This document shows positions 45,620 through 54,636 of a stretch of DNA of 64,000 nucleotides, one piece after another. The stretch spans positions 2,294,001 through 2,358,000 of the forward strand of contig NZ_CP149514.1 in assembly GCF_045291545.1 (NCBI RefSeq). The letters run 5' to 3'. The DNA comes from Gallaecimonas sp045291545. Its GTDB lineage: Bacteria; Pseudomonadota; Gammaproteobacteria; Enterobacterales; Gallaecimonadaceae. A model generated the notes under the pieces. It was not told the origin of the DNA, made no database searches, and saw only the letters and a list, made by a program, of their open reading frames with translations. Each line of letters starts with the position of its first letter. Positions within the stretch are counted from its first letter, which is position 1. The position numbers and the translations under genes are program-made.

Positions 45620-47063
45620 TCATTAACGTCCGTAACCAAGGAAGTAAGTCACTGGCCAGGGTGCCAATCACCCCGTCCTGGCCGGCCAGTCGCCCGGCTT
45701 CACCATGAAGAGCAACCGCCAGCAACGCCGCGTCTTGTGGCGGCAGGCCGGCAGCCAACAATGCCCCGATGATACCAGAAAGCAGGTCACCCATGCCGCC
45801 ACTGGCCATAGCCTCACTGCCCACGGCCAGTAACCAGCTCTGCGCACCGGCCGCGACAATACTGCCGGCTCCTTTGAGTACCACTACCGCCCCAAAGCGC
45901 TGGCTAAGCGTGCGAGCCGCAGCGAAGCGATCCTGTTCCACGTCTGCCACTGAACAGCCCAGCAGGCGCGCCGCTTCGCCGGGGTGAGGAGTCAACACCG
46001 CGTTGTGGTATTGCCCGGCAGGTAACTGATTGAGGGCATCGGCATCTAATACCAAAGGCTGTGTAGTACTCGCCAGCAGCATGGCCCGGCGGGCCCAGGC
46101 GTCGCGCCCCAGGCCCGGCCCCAAAACCACCGCATCGACATGAGCCGGCAGTTGTGGCTGTTGCACAGCCTTGACCATTAATTCCGGACGGCCGGCAGCC
46201 ACTGCCAGTTGCGACTGGGGGTGGCACTGTACTGAAACCAGGCCAGCGCCAGTGCGTAATGCCGCCTCGCCGGCCAGCCGAATGGCACCGCTGAAGCCAC
46301 TGTTACCGCCCACCAACAATACCCGGCCACTATGGCCTTTATGGACCGTAGCCAACCGCTGCGGCCGCAGATATTGCAAATCGGCCCAACCGCGCGCCTG
46401 CCGAGTTGCAAGCAGTTGGGTGTCAGCTACCCCCAGTTCGGCCAGATAGGCTTGTTGCCAGGTGGCGCGGCCCTGACCGGTCAACAACCCTGCCTTGGGG
46501 TAGATAAACGTCACCACCACCGCGGCCTGGAATGGCTGAGCCCACCAATGGCCACTGTCACTGCCAAGGCCGCTGGGCACATCCAGAGCCAGAACCGGCA
46601 AGGAGGTGTTGGCCAGCCACTGCTGTAGCGGTGCCACCGGCCCTGTCAGCACCCGGTTGACGCCAGCACCCAGTAGCCCGTCGACGACCACCTCCGCGTC
46701 GATGGCAACCGGTATCGAGGCATGCGTCACGCCCCCAGCAGCCAAAAATTGCTGGCAAGCGGCCTCTGCCAGCTGGGTGGCCGGGGGCGCACTGGCCACC
46801 AGGGTAACCTCCCAGCCCTGCTCCAGAGCCAGGCGTGCCAGCACGTAGGCATCACCGCCATTATTGCCCTTACCAGCCAGAACCAGCAGCCGCCGGGCTT
46901 CAGGCCAACGGCGTTGCAGGGCCGCCAGCGCAGCTGCACCAGCCCGTTCCATCAGTGTCGCCAAGCTGAGCCGATGACGCTTTGCTAGCGTCACTTCCAA
47001 AGTTTTGAGCTCGCTGGCCGTAGGTAACGGTTGCGGCAAACTATCAAGCAAAGGGATTAGCAT
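45612..47063 (-). CDS. nnr: Bifunctional NAD(P)H-hydrate epimerase / ADP-dependent dehydratase
   Basis: Repairs hydrated NAD(P)H. The N-terminal YjeF epimerase domain (about 15-210) carries GKGNNGGDAYVLAR, and the C-terminal ribokinase-like dehydratase domain (about 220-480) carries HKGHSGRVLLVGGNSGFSGA, VLTPHPGEAARLL and SGGMGDLLSGIIGALLA. The 483-residue length is usual for the fusion. Divergent from queG with 62 bp between the chosen starts. Confidence 0.95.
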   Translation of the reverse strand: MLIPLLDSLPQPLPTASELKTLEVTLAKRHRLSLATLMERAGAAALAALQRRWPEARRLLVLAGKGNNGGDAYVLARLALEQGWEVTLVASAPPATQLAEAACQQFLAAGGVTHASIPVAIDAEVVVDGLLGAGVNRVLTGPVAPLQQWLANTSLPVLALDVPSGLGSDSGHWWAQPFQAAVVVTFIYPKAGLLTGQGRATWQQAYLAELGVADTQLLATRQARGWADLQYLRPQRLATVHKGHSGRVLLVGGNSGFSGAIRLAGEAALRTGAGLVSVQCHPQSQLAVAAGRPELMVKAVQQPQLPAHVDAVVLGPGLGRDAWARRAMLLASTTQPLVLDADALNQLPAGQYHNAVLTPHPGEAARLLGCSVADVEQDRFAAARTLSQRFGAVVVLKGAGSIVAAGAQSWLLAVGSEAMASGGMGDLLSGIIGALLAAGLPPQDAALLAVALHGEAGRLAGQDGVIGTLASDLLPWLRTLMND

Positions 47064-47125
47064 TGCGGCTCCTGTTGCCGTTACTGGCCCTGTGCTACTC
47101 TGCAGGCGCCAGCGGGAGTACCTTT

Positions 47126-48247
47126 GTGATCGATTATTGCCAACTTGCCGACAACATCAAAGCCTGGGGAAAGGAATTGGGTTTTGCCCAGATCGGCATC
47201 ACTGACACTGATCTGGCCAGCCATGAACAGGCCCTGCAGGATTGGCTGGATGCCGGCTACCACGGCGAGATGAGTTACATGAGCCGCCATGGCCTGCTCC
47301 GCGCCCGACCAGCAGAGTTATTACCTGGCACCTTGCGGGTGATCAGCGTCCGCATGGACTACCTGCCCGCTGATGCCCGCTGTGCGCGGGTACTGAACAA
47401 TGACCAGCAAGGCTATATCTCGCGTTATGCGCTAGGCCGGGACTACCACAAAGTTTTGCGCCAGCGCCTGAAAAAACTGGCCGAGCGCATTAAGCAAGCC
47501 TGTAGCGAATTGCAGTTTCGCCCCTTTGTGGATTCAGCGCCGCTTTTGGAAAGGCCTCTGGCGGCCAAAGCCGGGCTGGGCTGGGTCGGCAAACACAGCC
47601 TATTGCTTAACCCCGAAGCCGGTTCTTTTTTCTTTTTGGGCGAATTGCTGGTTGATATTCCCTTGCCGATAGACCCGCCAGCCGATGCCGACCGCTGTGG
47701 CAGCTGCGTCGCCTGCATGACCATTTGCCCCACTCAGGCTATTGTCGAGCCCTATGTTGTCGACGCCCGACGCTGCATTTCCTACCTGACCATTGAGCAT
47801 AAAGGCAGCATACCGGTGGAGCTGCGGCCACTGCTTGGTAACCGGATCTACGGTTGTGATGACTGCCAGTTGATCTGCCCCTGGAACCGCTTTGCACAAA
47901 TGACCGATGAAGCCGACTTCTCACCACGCCAACCTCTGCATGCACCGCAGTTACTGGCATTGTGGCAATGGGATGAAAGTACTTTTTTGGCCAACACCGA
48001 AGGCTCGCCGATCCGTCGAATTGGCTTTGAATGCTGGCAACGCAATCTGGCTGTAGCATTGGGTAATGCCAGCGCCAATACCGCTATTATCGCCGCACTG
48101 GAAGCACGGCTGGCACACACCAGTGCGCTGGTGGCCGAACACATTGAATGGGCCCTGGCACGCCAGCGCCAGGGAACAAGCCCGCCTAATCAGCAACAGC
48201 GGCGCTTGATAAGGGCTGTCGAAAAAGGCCTGCCCGATTTGGCTTAA
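47126..48247 (+). CDS. queG: Epoxyqueuosine reductase QueG
   Basis: QueG reduces epoxyqueuosine to queuosine in tRNA with cobalamin and two [4Fe-4S] clusters. The ferredoxin-like motifs CGSCVACMTICPTQAI and CDDCQLICPWN are visible, plus YHGEMSYMSRHGLLRARP at the N-terminus. I use GTG 47126 with GGGAG seven bases upstream, giving 373 residues and the family N-terminus (IDYCQLADNIKAWGKELGF). A TTG at 47063 would add a false signal-like segment. Confidence 0.95.
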   Translation: MIDYCQLADNIKAWGKELGFAQIGITDTDLASHEQALQDWLDAGYHGEMSYMSRHGLLRARPAELLPGTLRVISVRMDYLPADARCARVLNNDQQGYISRYALGRDYHKVLRQRLKKLAERIKQACSELQFRPFVDSAPLLERPLAAKAGLGWVGKHSLLLNPEAGSFFFLGELLVDIPLPIDPPADADRCGSCVACMTICPTQAIVEPYVVDARRCISYLTIEHKGSIPVELRPLLGNRIYGCDDCQLICPWNRFAQMTDEADFSPRQPLHAPQLLALWQWDESTFLANTEGSPIRRIGFECWQRNLAVALGNASANTAIIAALEARLAHTSALVAEHIEWALARQRQGTSPPNQQQRRLIRAVEKGLPDLA

Positions 48248-48250
48248 GTG

Positions 48251-48694
48251 TTAAGGCCAGGGCAGCTCCCGGCTCCAGACGATGATGCCATTACTGAGGT
48301 TCATCACCCGCAGGCGCAGGTGTTGACCATCCTGACGAATCTGCCCGTATAGCAAAAATACGTGCTGACCAGTCCGGCCAGCCTGGCGGGCACCCAGTAA
48401 GTCATAGGCATCGGCCTTAGCCGACAGATCGGCTACCTGCCGCCCCTGGCGAGCCAGCAGCGTTAGTAATTGTTGGGTCAGAGCATCGACATCGGCCCGC
48501 TGGGCAGAAAAGTTGGCGACGCGCACCACGGCAATATCACCTGCCGGCAAGGTGGCAGCCAACGCGGTCATGGCATTGCTCAGATCACTCTTTGGGGCGG
48601 GCTCTGGGGCTGACGGCGCCATTGGCGGCGTAACCTGGGCACAGCCGGCCAGTAATACCAAGAAAATCAACGGTAGCCATGTTTTTATGGACAT
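48251..48694 (-). CDS. Small lipoprotein, LpoB/CsgG-fold-like
   Basis: A 147-residue lipoprotein with signal peptide and lipobox (LLAGC, about residues 14-18), a Pro/Ala-rich spacer, and a domain with DIAVVRVANFSAQRADVDAL and IIVWSRELPWP at its end. The layout and the ending IxWSxE/K recall LpoB and related CsgG-fold lipoproteins, which activate PBP1b or serve flagellar and secretion roles; this is a weak resemblance. ATG 48694 has AAGGAG six bases upstream; a GTG further up would disrupt the signal peptide. It is convergent with queG with only three bases between stops. Confidence 0.7.
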   Translation of the reverse strand: MSIKTWLPLIFLVLLAGCAQVTPPMAPSAPEPAPKSDLSNAMTALAATLPAGDIAVVRVANFSAQRADVDALTQQLLTLLARQGRQVADLSAKADAYDLLGARQAGRTGQHVFLLYGQIRQDGQHLRLRVMNLSNGIIVWSRELPWP

Positions 48695-48746
48695 GCTTGC
48701 TCCTTTTTCTACCAGCTTCGGTGCCGACACCTAAATTGCCGGTGAA

Positions 48747-49265
48747 TCAACGTTTTTTCGGCACCCATGCCCAAACATAGCGAGCCGTGAGCGGCTGCTC
48801 CCCGGCGTCATCGGTGATCACCACCGTCACTTCCAACTCACCTTTATCGGCCCGGCCAATAGTGGCAACTTGCTCGGCACTGAGTGAGGCTTCAGCGTAC
48901 AAGTTGCCCTCGGCCCGGCGCAGGTAATCGACATGCATGGATTTGAGCAGCGGTATTTTATCGTCCGGCACGCTGAGGCCAAATACCAGACCACTGGCAG
49001 TCTCCCCCAGTAGCGCCATGGCCGCGGCATGTACCCCTTTGATGTGGTTTTGTACCCGGCGACGGTTACGTAACTGCACCACCACCCGCTGCGCGCTGGC
49101 CTGAGTAATACGAATGCCGGCCGTACCAGCAAATTTCACTACGCTATTGAATAGCCGCGACAGCAAAAAAGGCTGCCAGGACTGGGGCAGGCGCTGGCAC
49201 CAGGCCACCATACGGGCCAGCCGGTTGCCCGCGGGTGGCCTTTGGCGTTGCTGTTCAGAGGTCAT
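48747..49265 (-). CDS. DUF4442 hotdog-fold protein, probable thioesterase-like
   Basis: A 172-residue cytosolic protein. The central part (about 30-165) fits the DUF4442/PaaI-like hotdog fold: RRRVQNHIKGVHAAAMALLGETASG aligns with the helix-wrapping region (motif given from about residues 60-85), followed by alternating strands ending in YVWAWVPKKR. The family often acts on acyl-CoA thioesters, but no substrate can be named. Its ATG overlaps the stop of the upstream unknown gene by eleven bases, so they are co-translated. Confidence 0.78.
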   Translation of the reverse strand: MTSEQQRQRPPAGNRLARMVAWCQRLPQSWQPFLLSRLFNSVVKFAGTAGIRITQASAQRVVVQLRNRRRVQNHIKGVHAAAMALLGETASGLVFGLSVPDDKIPLLKSMHVDYLRRAEGNLYAEASLSAEQVATIGRADKGELEVTVVITDDAGEQPLTARYVWAWVPKKR

Positions 49266-49710
49266 ACATACGCTGGGTTTGGTGTACCAACTGGTGCTGC
49301 CGATCATGGCTGACCTTGACCAAGTCGCTCAGCAGCTCCCGGCTGCTGTCGCTCGGGCACAATGGCAGTAACGCTTCAATGTCTTCAAGCAGTCGGTTAT
49401 CCAGCTTCAGTGCCAGTGCCAGTACGTCTTCCTGAGTCGCGGTTGCCGCCAGGCTCACGCGCCGCAGTTGCTGTTCAAAGTCACTGTCACGGGCTTTATC
49501 GAACCAGGTGTCCAGCAGCTTGTCATTGTGCGCTGCCAGGTACTGGGCAAACTCATCAGCCAGCTTCTGCTCATGTTCAACCAGATAATGCAGCATCATG
49601 CGGGTTCGTTCGGCGTCAGCCTCCGGGGTTAACCGGTGATACAGCTTGGCCAAGGCCTGATGGGCTTCTCCGAGATGCGCAAGTAAGTCGCGAATAGTTT
49701 TAAAACGCAT
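49255..49710 (-). CDS. Helical hypothetical protein
   Basis: A 151-residue protein that I do not recognise. It is almost wholly helical with heptad-like charged runs (MRFKTIRDLLAHLGEAHQAL, then HYLVEHEQKLADEFAQYLAA), rich in His, Glu and Leu, with no signal peptide or membrane helix. The pattern would suit a ferritin-like or four-helix-bundle protein. ATG 49710 has GAGG nine bases upstream; an ATG three codons earlier has no spacing. First gene of a three-gene minus-strand group. Confidence 0.7.
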   Translation of the reverse strand: MRFKTIRDLLAHLGEAHQALAKLYHRLTPEADAERTRMMLHYLVEHEQKLADEFAQYLAAHNDKLLDTWFDKARDSDFEQQLRRVSLAATATQEDVLALALKLDNRLLEDIEALLPLCPSDSSRELLSDLVKVSHDRQHQLVHQTQRMYDL

Positions 49711-49780
49711 GACAAACATCCTCTTTCATCAAAAATGGCGTGTATTGCCATTAAACAGCCTGAAGCCAGTTCAGGCCACC

Positions 49781-49809
49781 ATGTCGTAAAACCGTCATCA
49801 AGATGTCAC
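49781..49809 (+). promoter_or_regulatory. Candidate PHO box upstream of the TonB receptor-phosphatase pair
   Basis: Three 7-mers follow with an exact 11-bp period: ATGTCGT (49781), CCGTCAT (49792) and ATGTCAC (49803). Each matches CTGTCAT at five or six of seven positions. A -10-like TATGAG lies at 49831-49836, about 21 bp after the last copy, as in PhoB-activated promoters where the box replaces the -35. The repeat ends 82 bp before the receptor start. PhoB control is inferred. Confidence 0.6.
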
Positions 49810-49891
49810 CACAAGTCAACGATTCAGCCATATGAGCGTCATCTTATGCCAACAGAATTTGCGCGACTTGAAAACTAGGCAGATAACCACA

Positions 49892-52138
49892 ATGACACTA
49901 CGACGCTCAATGCTTTTTACCCCTAGCATTCTGGCGCTGGCCATTAGCAGCCAGTTTGCTTTCGCTGATACCGCTGCTGACAAAACAGAAGTCATTTCTG
50001 TTGTAGGTGCCCGTATCGCTTATGCCAACAACAGCACTGATGACGATATCAAGTCATTCAGCTCGCCGCTGTCCAGCACCAACGACTTGATTGACAAGTT
50101 GCCTGGTGTCAGCGTAGGCGAAGGTGGTGTATTTGGCTCTGACGACTGGTCAACTACCATCAGCATGCGGGGTTTTAACCTTAACCTCAACGAACAGCAG
50201 CTCGGTATCACCATCGATGGCTTGCCCAATGGTGGCTCCGGCTACGGCGGTGGTTCGAAAGCCAACCGCTATATGCTGATCGAAGATACCGCTCGCGTAG
50301 AAGTTATGCAGGGTACGTCTGACATCAGCTCACCGTCTCTGGACGCCCTGGGCGGTACTTTTAACTACATTTCTGCCGACCCAACCGAGCAGACCGGCGC
50401 TACCGCCAGCATCTCCACCGGTGATTACAGCGCGCGTAAATATTATGCCCGCTACAACACTGGCCGCGTCGGTAACACCCGCTCGGTGATCAGCCTCGGC
50501 AGCAGCCACACCGCTCGCTGGATCGGCTCTGGTGATAATGGCGACAGTAAAGATCTGCACGCCAGCTACAAGTTCATCTCCGAGCAGGATTGGGCCACCC
50601 TGACTGGCCGCATCAGCTATGACGACACCAACGAAACCAACTACAACGGTATTACCTTGCAGCAGTTCAAGGAAAACCCGCGTTGGGATCGCCTGACCTG
50701 GATCTGGAGTGGCGACCCCGCTAAAGATCAAAACTACGCGGCCGCCTGGCGGACTCTGCGTAAGAACACCTTTGCCTATCTGCGTATGCAGATGACCCCG
50801 TCGGAAACCGCCACTGTTACCGTCACGCCTTACTACCACCATATGCGTGGCCGTGGTGACTGGTTGCCGCCTTATCAGGTGCTGGTTAACAGCCAGGGTC
50901 AGCCGATCCTCAACAGCACCGGTGGCACTCAGGTATTTAACCAGCGTGATGCCCAAGGCAACCCGGTAGTTGATCCAGCCACACAGTGCGCTGACAACAG
51001 CTGCTCACCGGCATCCAGCTACCGCCACACTCACTACGGTAAGGCCCGTGTCGGCAGCACCGCCAAAGTGAAATGGTACATCACCGACAACAACATCTTG
51101 ACCAGCGGTTTGTGGCTGGAGCGTCAGGATCGCGACGAGTACCGTGACTGGCACGCCGTTATCGACCCGGCAGTCGGCCCGAACTACAACTACCAGGCTT
51201 ACTGGCGTCAATATGACCGCAGCTATCGCACCGACACCCTGAACTACTACGTGCAGGATCAGGTTGCCATTGGCGATCTGAAAATCACCGGCGGTCTGCG
51301 TCAGTTCAAGGTGGATATCACGCGTCACGACAACTTCTTGGGCAAGCAAACCGGCAAACTGAGCAGTAACTCTGATGTGCTGCCGATGCTGGGTGCAGTC
51401 TGGAGCGTGGCACCGGCCTGGGAAGTCTACGGTGGTTACTCCGAGAACTTTAAAGCTATCTCTGACAGCATTCTCGAGACCAGCCAGGACTTCGGCAGCC
51501 TGAAAGCCGAAACCGCCAAGAACCTCGACCTGGGTCTGCGTTACTTCGGTAATAACGTGCAGCTGACGGCGGCGCTTTATAACATCAAGTTTGACAACCG
51601 TATCACCTACATTCAGGCCACAGCCGGTAGCGGCATTGATTACCTGAACGAGCTGGATGGTAAGTACGTCAACGTTGGTGGTATTGAGTCCAAAGGTTTC
51701 GAAGCCAGCCTGAACTGGCAGATGACCGACAACCTGAGCCTGTACTCCTCTTTGACCCTGAACAACGCCAAGTATGCCTCCAGCAGTTTTGTGCCGGTTG
51801 CCGGCGTACTGACGGATATTCAGGGCAAGGAAGTGGCAGGTGCGCCACGTGAAATGGCCGTGGTTAACCTGACCTATCAGTCAGGCCAGATGCGTACCGG
51901 TTTGTCTACCAAGTACACCGGCAGCTACTTCGGTGACTTCAACAACAACGACAAACTGGCCGCTCATACCGTCATGGACTTCTATGTGGGCTACCACCTG
52001 GACGTACAGTCTGGTCTGGATCTGACCCTCAACATCACCAACCTGGGTGACACCAAGTACCTCGGTGGTGGCACCAATGGCGGCTATTACATCGGTGTTG
52101 GTCGCACCGTTACAGCCAATGCCACCATGCACTTCTAA
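49892..52138 (+). CDS. TonB-dependent outer-membrane receptor, PHO-box associated
   Basis: A 748-residue receptor with signal peptide (about 1-26, ending FAFA), plug domain (about 45-170; LIDKLPGVSVGEGGVFGSDD, ISMRGFNLNLNEQQLGITID) and barrel with aromatic-rich strands ending in VGRTVTANATMHF and a terminal Phe. It precedes a phosphatase-superfamily gene on the same strand by 57 bp. With the upstream PHO-box-like repeat, uptake of a phosphorylated or phosphate-linked nutrient is likely; the exact ligand is unknown. ATG 49892 (MTLRRSMLF) is used rather than the upstream ATG. Confidence 0.9.
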   Translation: MTLRRSMLFTPSILALAISSQFAFADTAADKTEVISVVGARIAYANNSTDDDIKSFSSPLSSTNDLIDKLPGVSVGEGGVFGSDDWSTTISMRGFNLNLNEQQLGITIDGLPNGGSGYGGGSKANRYMLIEDTARVEVMQGTSDISSPSLDALGGTFNYISADPTEQTGATASISTGDYSARKYYARYNTGRVGNTRSVISLGSSHTARWIGSGDNGDSKDLHASYKFISEQDWATLTGRISYDDTNETNYNGITLQQFKENPRWDRLTWIWSGDPAKDQNYAAAWRTLRKNTFAYLRMQMTPSETATVTVTPYYHHMRGRGDWLPPYQVLVNSQGQPILNSTGGTQVFNQRDAQGNPVVDPATQCADNSCSPASSYRHTHYGKARVGSTAKVKWYITDNNILTSGLWLERQDRDEYRDWHAVIDPAVGPNYNYQAYWRQYDRSYRTDTLNYYVQDQVAIGDLKITGGLRQFKVDITRHDNFLGKQTGKLSSNSDVLPMLGAVWSVAPAWEVYGGYSENFKAISDSILETSQDFGSLKAETAKNLDLGLRYFGNNVQLTAALYNIKFDNRITYIQATAGSGIDYLNELDGKYVNVGGIESKGFEASLNWQMTDNLSLYSSLTLNNAKYASSSFVPVAGVLTDIQGKEVAGAPREMAVVNLTYQSGQMRTGLSTKYTGSYFGDFNNNDKLAAHTVMDFYVGYHLDVQSGLDLTLNITNLGDTKYLGGGTNGGYYIGVGRTVTANATMHF

Positions 52139-52153
52139 GACCTGTTGTACCCT

Positions 52154-52172
52154 GCCCGGCCCCTGGCCGGGC
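52154..52172 (+). terminator. Intercistronic GC hairpin between receptor and phosphatase
   Basis: GCCCGGCC and GGCCGGGC pair perfectly around CCT, followed by TTTCTCATTTT. It looks like a leaky terminator or an RNA-stability hairpin that sets a higher level of the receptor mRNA over the downstream gene. Confidence 0.55.
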
Positions 52173-52195
52173 TTTCTCATTTTTGGAGTTAACTT

Positions 52196-53311
52196 ATGCG
52201 CTATCTGATTTTGTCTTTATTGCTGGTCTGTAGCTTTGCTAATGCCGCTGAAAATCTGGTCATCGTGACCATTGACGGTATGCGTTGGCAGGACGTGTTC
52301 CGTGGGGCTGACGACAGCCTGATGAAGAACAAAAAGTTCAATCACGACACCGCTGAAACCGAAAAACTGTTCGGTGGTAAAACCCGTGCCGAGCGTCGCC
52401 AGAAGCTGATGCCGTTTGTCACCCACACCATGCAGAATGAAGGGGTGATCATTGGTGACCGTGATGCCGGTAGCCAAATGACCGTGACTAATCCCTGGTG
52501 GTTCTCCTATCCGGGTTATAACGAAATGCTGACCGGGCAGGCTGATCCGAAAGTCGACAGCAACGACAAAATTCCCAACAAGAACGTGACGTTCTTTGAG
52601 TGGCTGAATAAAAACAAAGGCTTTCAGAACAACATTGCGGTGTTCGGTAGCTGGGACGCCTTCCCCTACATCATCAACCGTCAGCGCTCCGGTCTGCGGG
52701 TCAATGCCGGCTTTGAAGCTTCTGAAGGCTATGACGCCAGTGAAGAAGTCAAAGTGATCAACAAACTGGAGAAAAAGCTGGTCAGCCCCTGGCCTTCTGA
52801 GCGCATGGACTCCATGACCTTCCCGCTGGCCAAAGACTACCTGCTCAAGCAAAAGCCACGGGTACTGTATATCGCCTTTGGTGATACCGACGAGTTTGCC
52901 CACGAAGGTAACTACGACAACTACCTGCGCGCCGCTCACCAGGCTGACAGCGACATTGCCGAACTGTGGCGCACATTGCAGTCAATGCCGCAATATGCCG
53001 GTAAAACCGACCTGATTGTTACCGTTGACCATGGCCGTGGCCGCACCGCCAAAGACTGGCGCCATCACGCCAGCCTCAAAGCGGTTGGGATTTACCCGAA
53101 CGGTAAGAAGATGTTCCCGAACGGCATTCCGGGTTCTAACGAGATCTGGCTGGCCGCCATGGGCCCTGACGTGAAAAAACTGGGCGTACTGAAAACGCAA
53201 AAGCCTTATGAGCAAAATCAGGTTGCAGCTACTGCACTGATGCTGCTGGGTATGGACCCGGCCAAATTCAAGCACAACATTGGCGCGCCCATTACCGCCA
53301 TCAAGAAATAA
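52196..53311 (+). CDS. Alkaline-phosphatase-superfamily enzyme, secreted phosphodiesterase/phosphatase-like
   Basis: A 371-residue protein with a Sec signal peptide (about 1-17, ending ANA). Superfamily metal and nucleophile positions can be read: Asp27 (VTIDG), Ser104 as probable nucleophile (WWFSYPGYNEMLTG), Asp230/Asp232 and His236 (FGDTDEFAHEG), Asp278-His279 (VTVDHGRG) and His290/291. This order is that of nucleotide pyrophosphatase/phosphodiesterase-like and phosphoglyceromutase-like members. It would act in the periplasm on the compound brought in by the adjacent receptor. GGAG is eight bases before the ATG. Confidence 0.85.
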   Translation: MRYLILSLLLVCSFANAAENLVIVTIDGMRWQDVFRGADDSLMKNKKFNHDTAETEKLFGGKTRAERRQKLMPFVTHTMQNEGVIIGDRDAGSQMTVTNPWWFSYPGYNEMLTGQADPKVDSNDKIPNKNVTFFEWLNKNKGFQNNIAVFGSWDAFPYIINRQRSGLRVNAGFEASEGYDASEEVKVINKLEKKLVSPWPSERMDSMTFPLAKDYLLKQKPRVLYIAFGDTDEFAHEGNYDNYLRAAHQADSDIAELWRTLQSMPQYAGKTDLIVTVDHGRGRTAKDWRHHASLKAVGIYPNGKKMFPNGIPGSNEIWLAAMGPDVKKLGVLKTQKPYEQNQVAATALMLLGMDPAKFKHNIGAPITAIKK

Positions 53312-53345
53312 TGCGCACTGCCAAAGGTTGTTAAACACCGTCAGT

Positions 53346-53367
53346 AAGCCCCTTCGGGGGCTTTTTT
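53346..53367 (+). terminator. Terminator after the phosphatase gene
   Basis: AAGCCCC and GGGGCTT arms around TTCG with six T, 35 bp after the stop. The rest of the gap to the first tRNA gene (to 53521) holds nothing that I recognise. Confidence 0.85.
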
Positions 53368-53521
53368 AATGCCTGCCATCGCGCCGCCCACAGGCAAGCA
53401 GCACAACATGATTGGCAGCAGATGGAGCAGGGTAAACGACACAGAAAAGCCCAGCACAAGCCAGCGGTGACTTCTGGCAACGCTACTTGTTACTGTTTCT
53501 GGCTGAAAAGAAAGGAGAAAT

Positions 53522-53597
<76 letters not shown>

Positions 53598-53648
53598 ATT
53601 GTCACTTGCAGCGTCGAAACCGATAACAACACCGGCTTCAAGCGAATT

Positions 53649-53724
<76 letters not shown>

Positions 53725-53824
53725 ATTAATCATTTTTTATTGCCTGCGTCATGGTCATCGCCGGCAACTTAGGGGGAAAGTAGACAATGCAGAGGGGTTA
53801 ACCTCAACTACCTATCTACTGCCC

Positions 53825-53853
53825 CTGATAGCAAAGCTATGATTTGCTATCAG
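53825..53853. repeat. Perfect 11-bp inverted repeat inside the tRNA-Gly array
   Basis: CTGATAGCAAA (53825-53835) and TTTGCTATCAG (53843-53853) surround a 7-base loop. It lies six bases after the 3' end of the first-transcribed tRNA. No T-run follows on the minus strand, so it is more likely an RNA-processing or stability hairpin than a terminator. Confidence 0.6.
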
Positions 53854-53859
53854 AAAATT

Positions 53860-53935
<76 letters not shown>

Positions 53936-53966
53936 ATAGCGGCCGGTGTCCCCGACAGCGCAGCGC

Positions 53967-53994
53967 ATTTTACCTAAAAAACGCCGCTGTGCAA
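53967..53994 (-). promoter_or_regulatory. Promoter of the tRNA-Gly array
   Basis: On the minus strand TTGCAC (53994-53989) and TAAAAT (53972-53967) are 16 bp apart, followed by a GC-rich discriminator (GCGCTGCGC) typical of stringently controlled stable-RNA promoters. Confidence 0.6.
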
Positions 53995-54020
53995 CAGCCT
54001 GCTTGCCGTTTGCCGCCTTT

Positions 54021-54569
54021 TTAAGCAGTGGGCAATTTCAGGAAGTGCTGCCGGTAATGGCGCAGCTCGGCGATCGACTCGCGAATATCATCCAGTGCCA
54101 GATGGGTTTCCTGCTTTTTAAAACCGGTCAATACTTCTGGCGCCCACCGTCTGGCCAGTTCCTTGAGGGTACTGACATCCAGATTGCGGTAGTGGAAATA
54201 ACTTTCCAGCTGCGGCATGTACTTGACCAGAAAACGTCGATCCTGGCCGATGCTGTTACCACAAATGGGCGAGGCGCCGGCCGGCACCCACTTGGCAAGA
54301 AAATCCAGCGTTTGCTGCTCTGCGTCGGCTTCACTGACGGTGCTGGCCCGTACCCGTTCAATCAGGCCATTGGCGGTATGGGTACGGGTACACCATTCAT
54401 CCATGGCGTCGAGCAGGGCGTCACTTTGCTTGACCGCCAGCACCGGCCCTTCGGCCAGGACCTTGAGGTCCTTATCCGTGACGATGGTGGCGATCTCAAT
54501 GATCCGTTGCTGTTCCGGGTCCAGCCCGGTCATTTCCAGATCGATCCAAATCAGATTGTCTTTGTGCAT
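54021..54569 (-). CDS. orn: Oligoribonuclease
   Basis: Orn is the 3'-5' exoribonuclease that removes dinucleotides and finishes mRNA and c-di-GMP (pGpG) turnover. The 182-residue DEDDh enzyme has IWIDLEMTGLDPE (Asp-x-Glu), CGNSIGQDRRFL, the helix YRNLDVSTLKELARRW and HLALDDIRESIAEL. I use ATG 54569 (MHKDNLIWIDL); the frame upstream to 54689 would enter the divergent rsgA gene. Confidence 0.96.
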   Translation of the reverse strand: MHKDNLIWIDLEMTGLDPEQQRIIEIATIVTDKDLKVLAEGPVLAVKQSDALLDAMDEWCTRTHTANGLIERVRASTVSEADAEQQTLDFLAKWVPAGASPICGNSIGQDRRFLVKYMPQLESYFHYRNLDVSTLKELARRWAPEVLTGFKKQETHLALDDIRESIAELRHYRQHFLKLPTA

Positions 54570-54636
54570 GGACATTCTTCTATTTAGCGGCCTCGGTGTA
54601 TCATACGGGCTTGAGTTTACAGCAGCCAGGACAAAC

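Noticed and set aside
54217..54636. N-terminal extension of rsgA by 140 codons
   Set aside because: The open frame runs antisense through orn; the GTG at 54637 has a good ribosome site and gives the family N-terminus.
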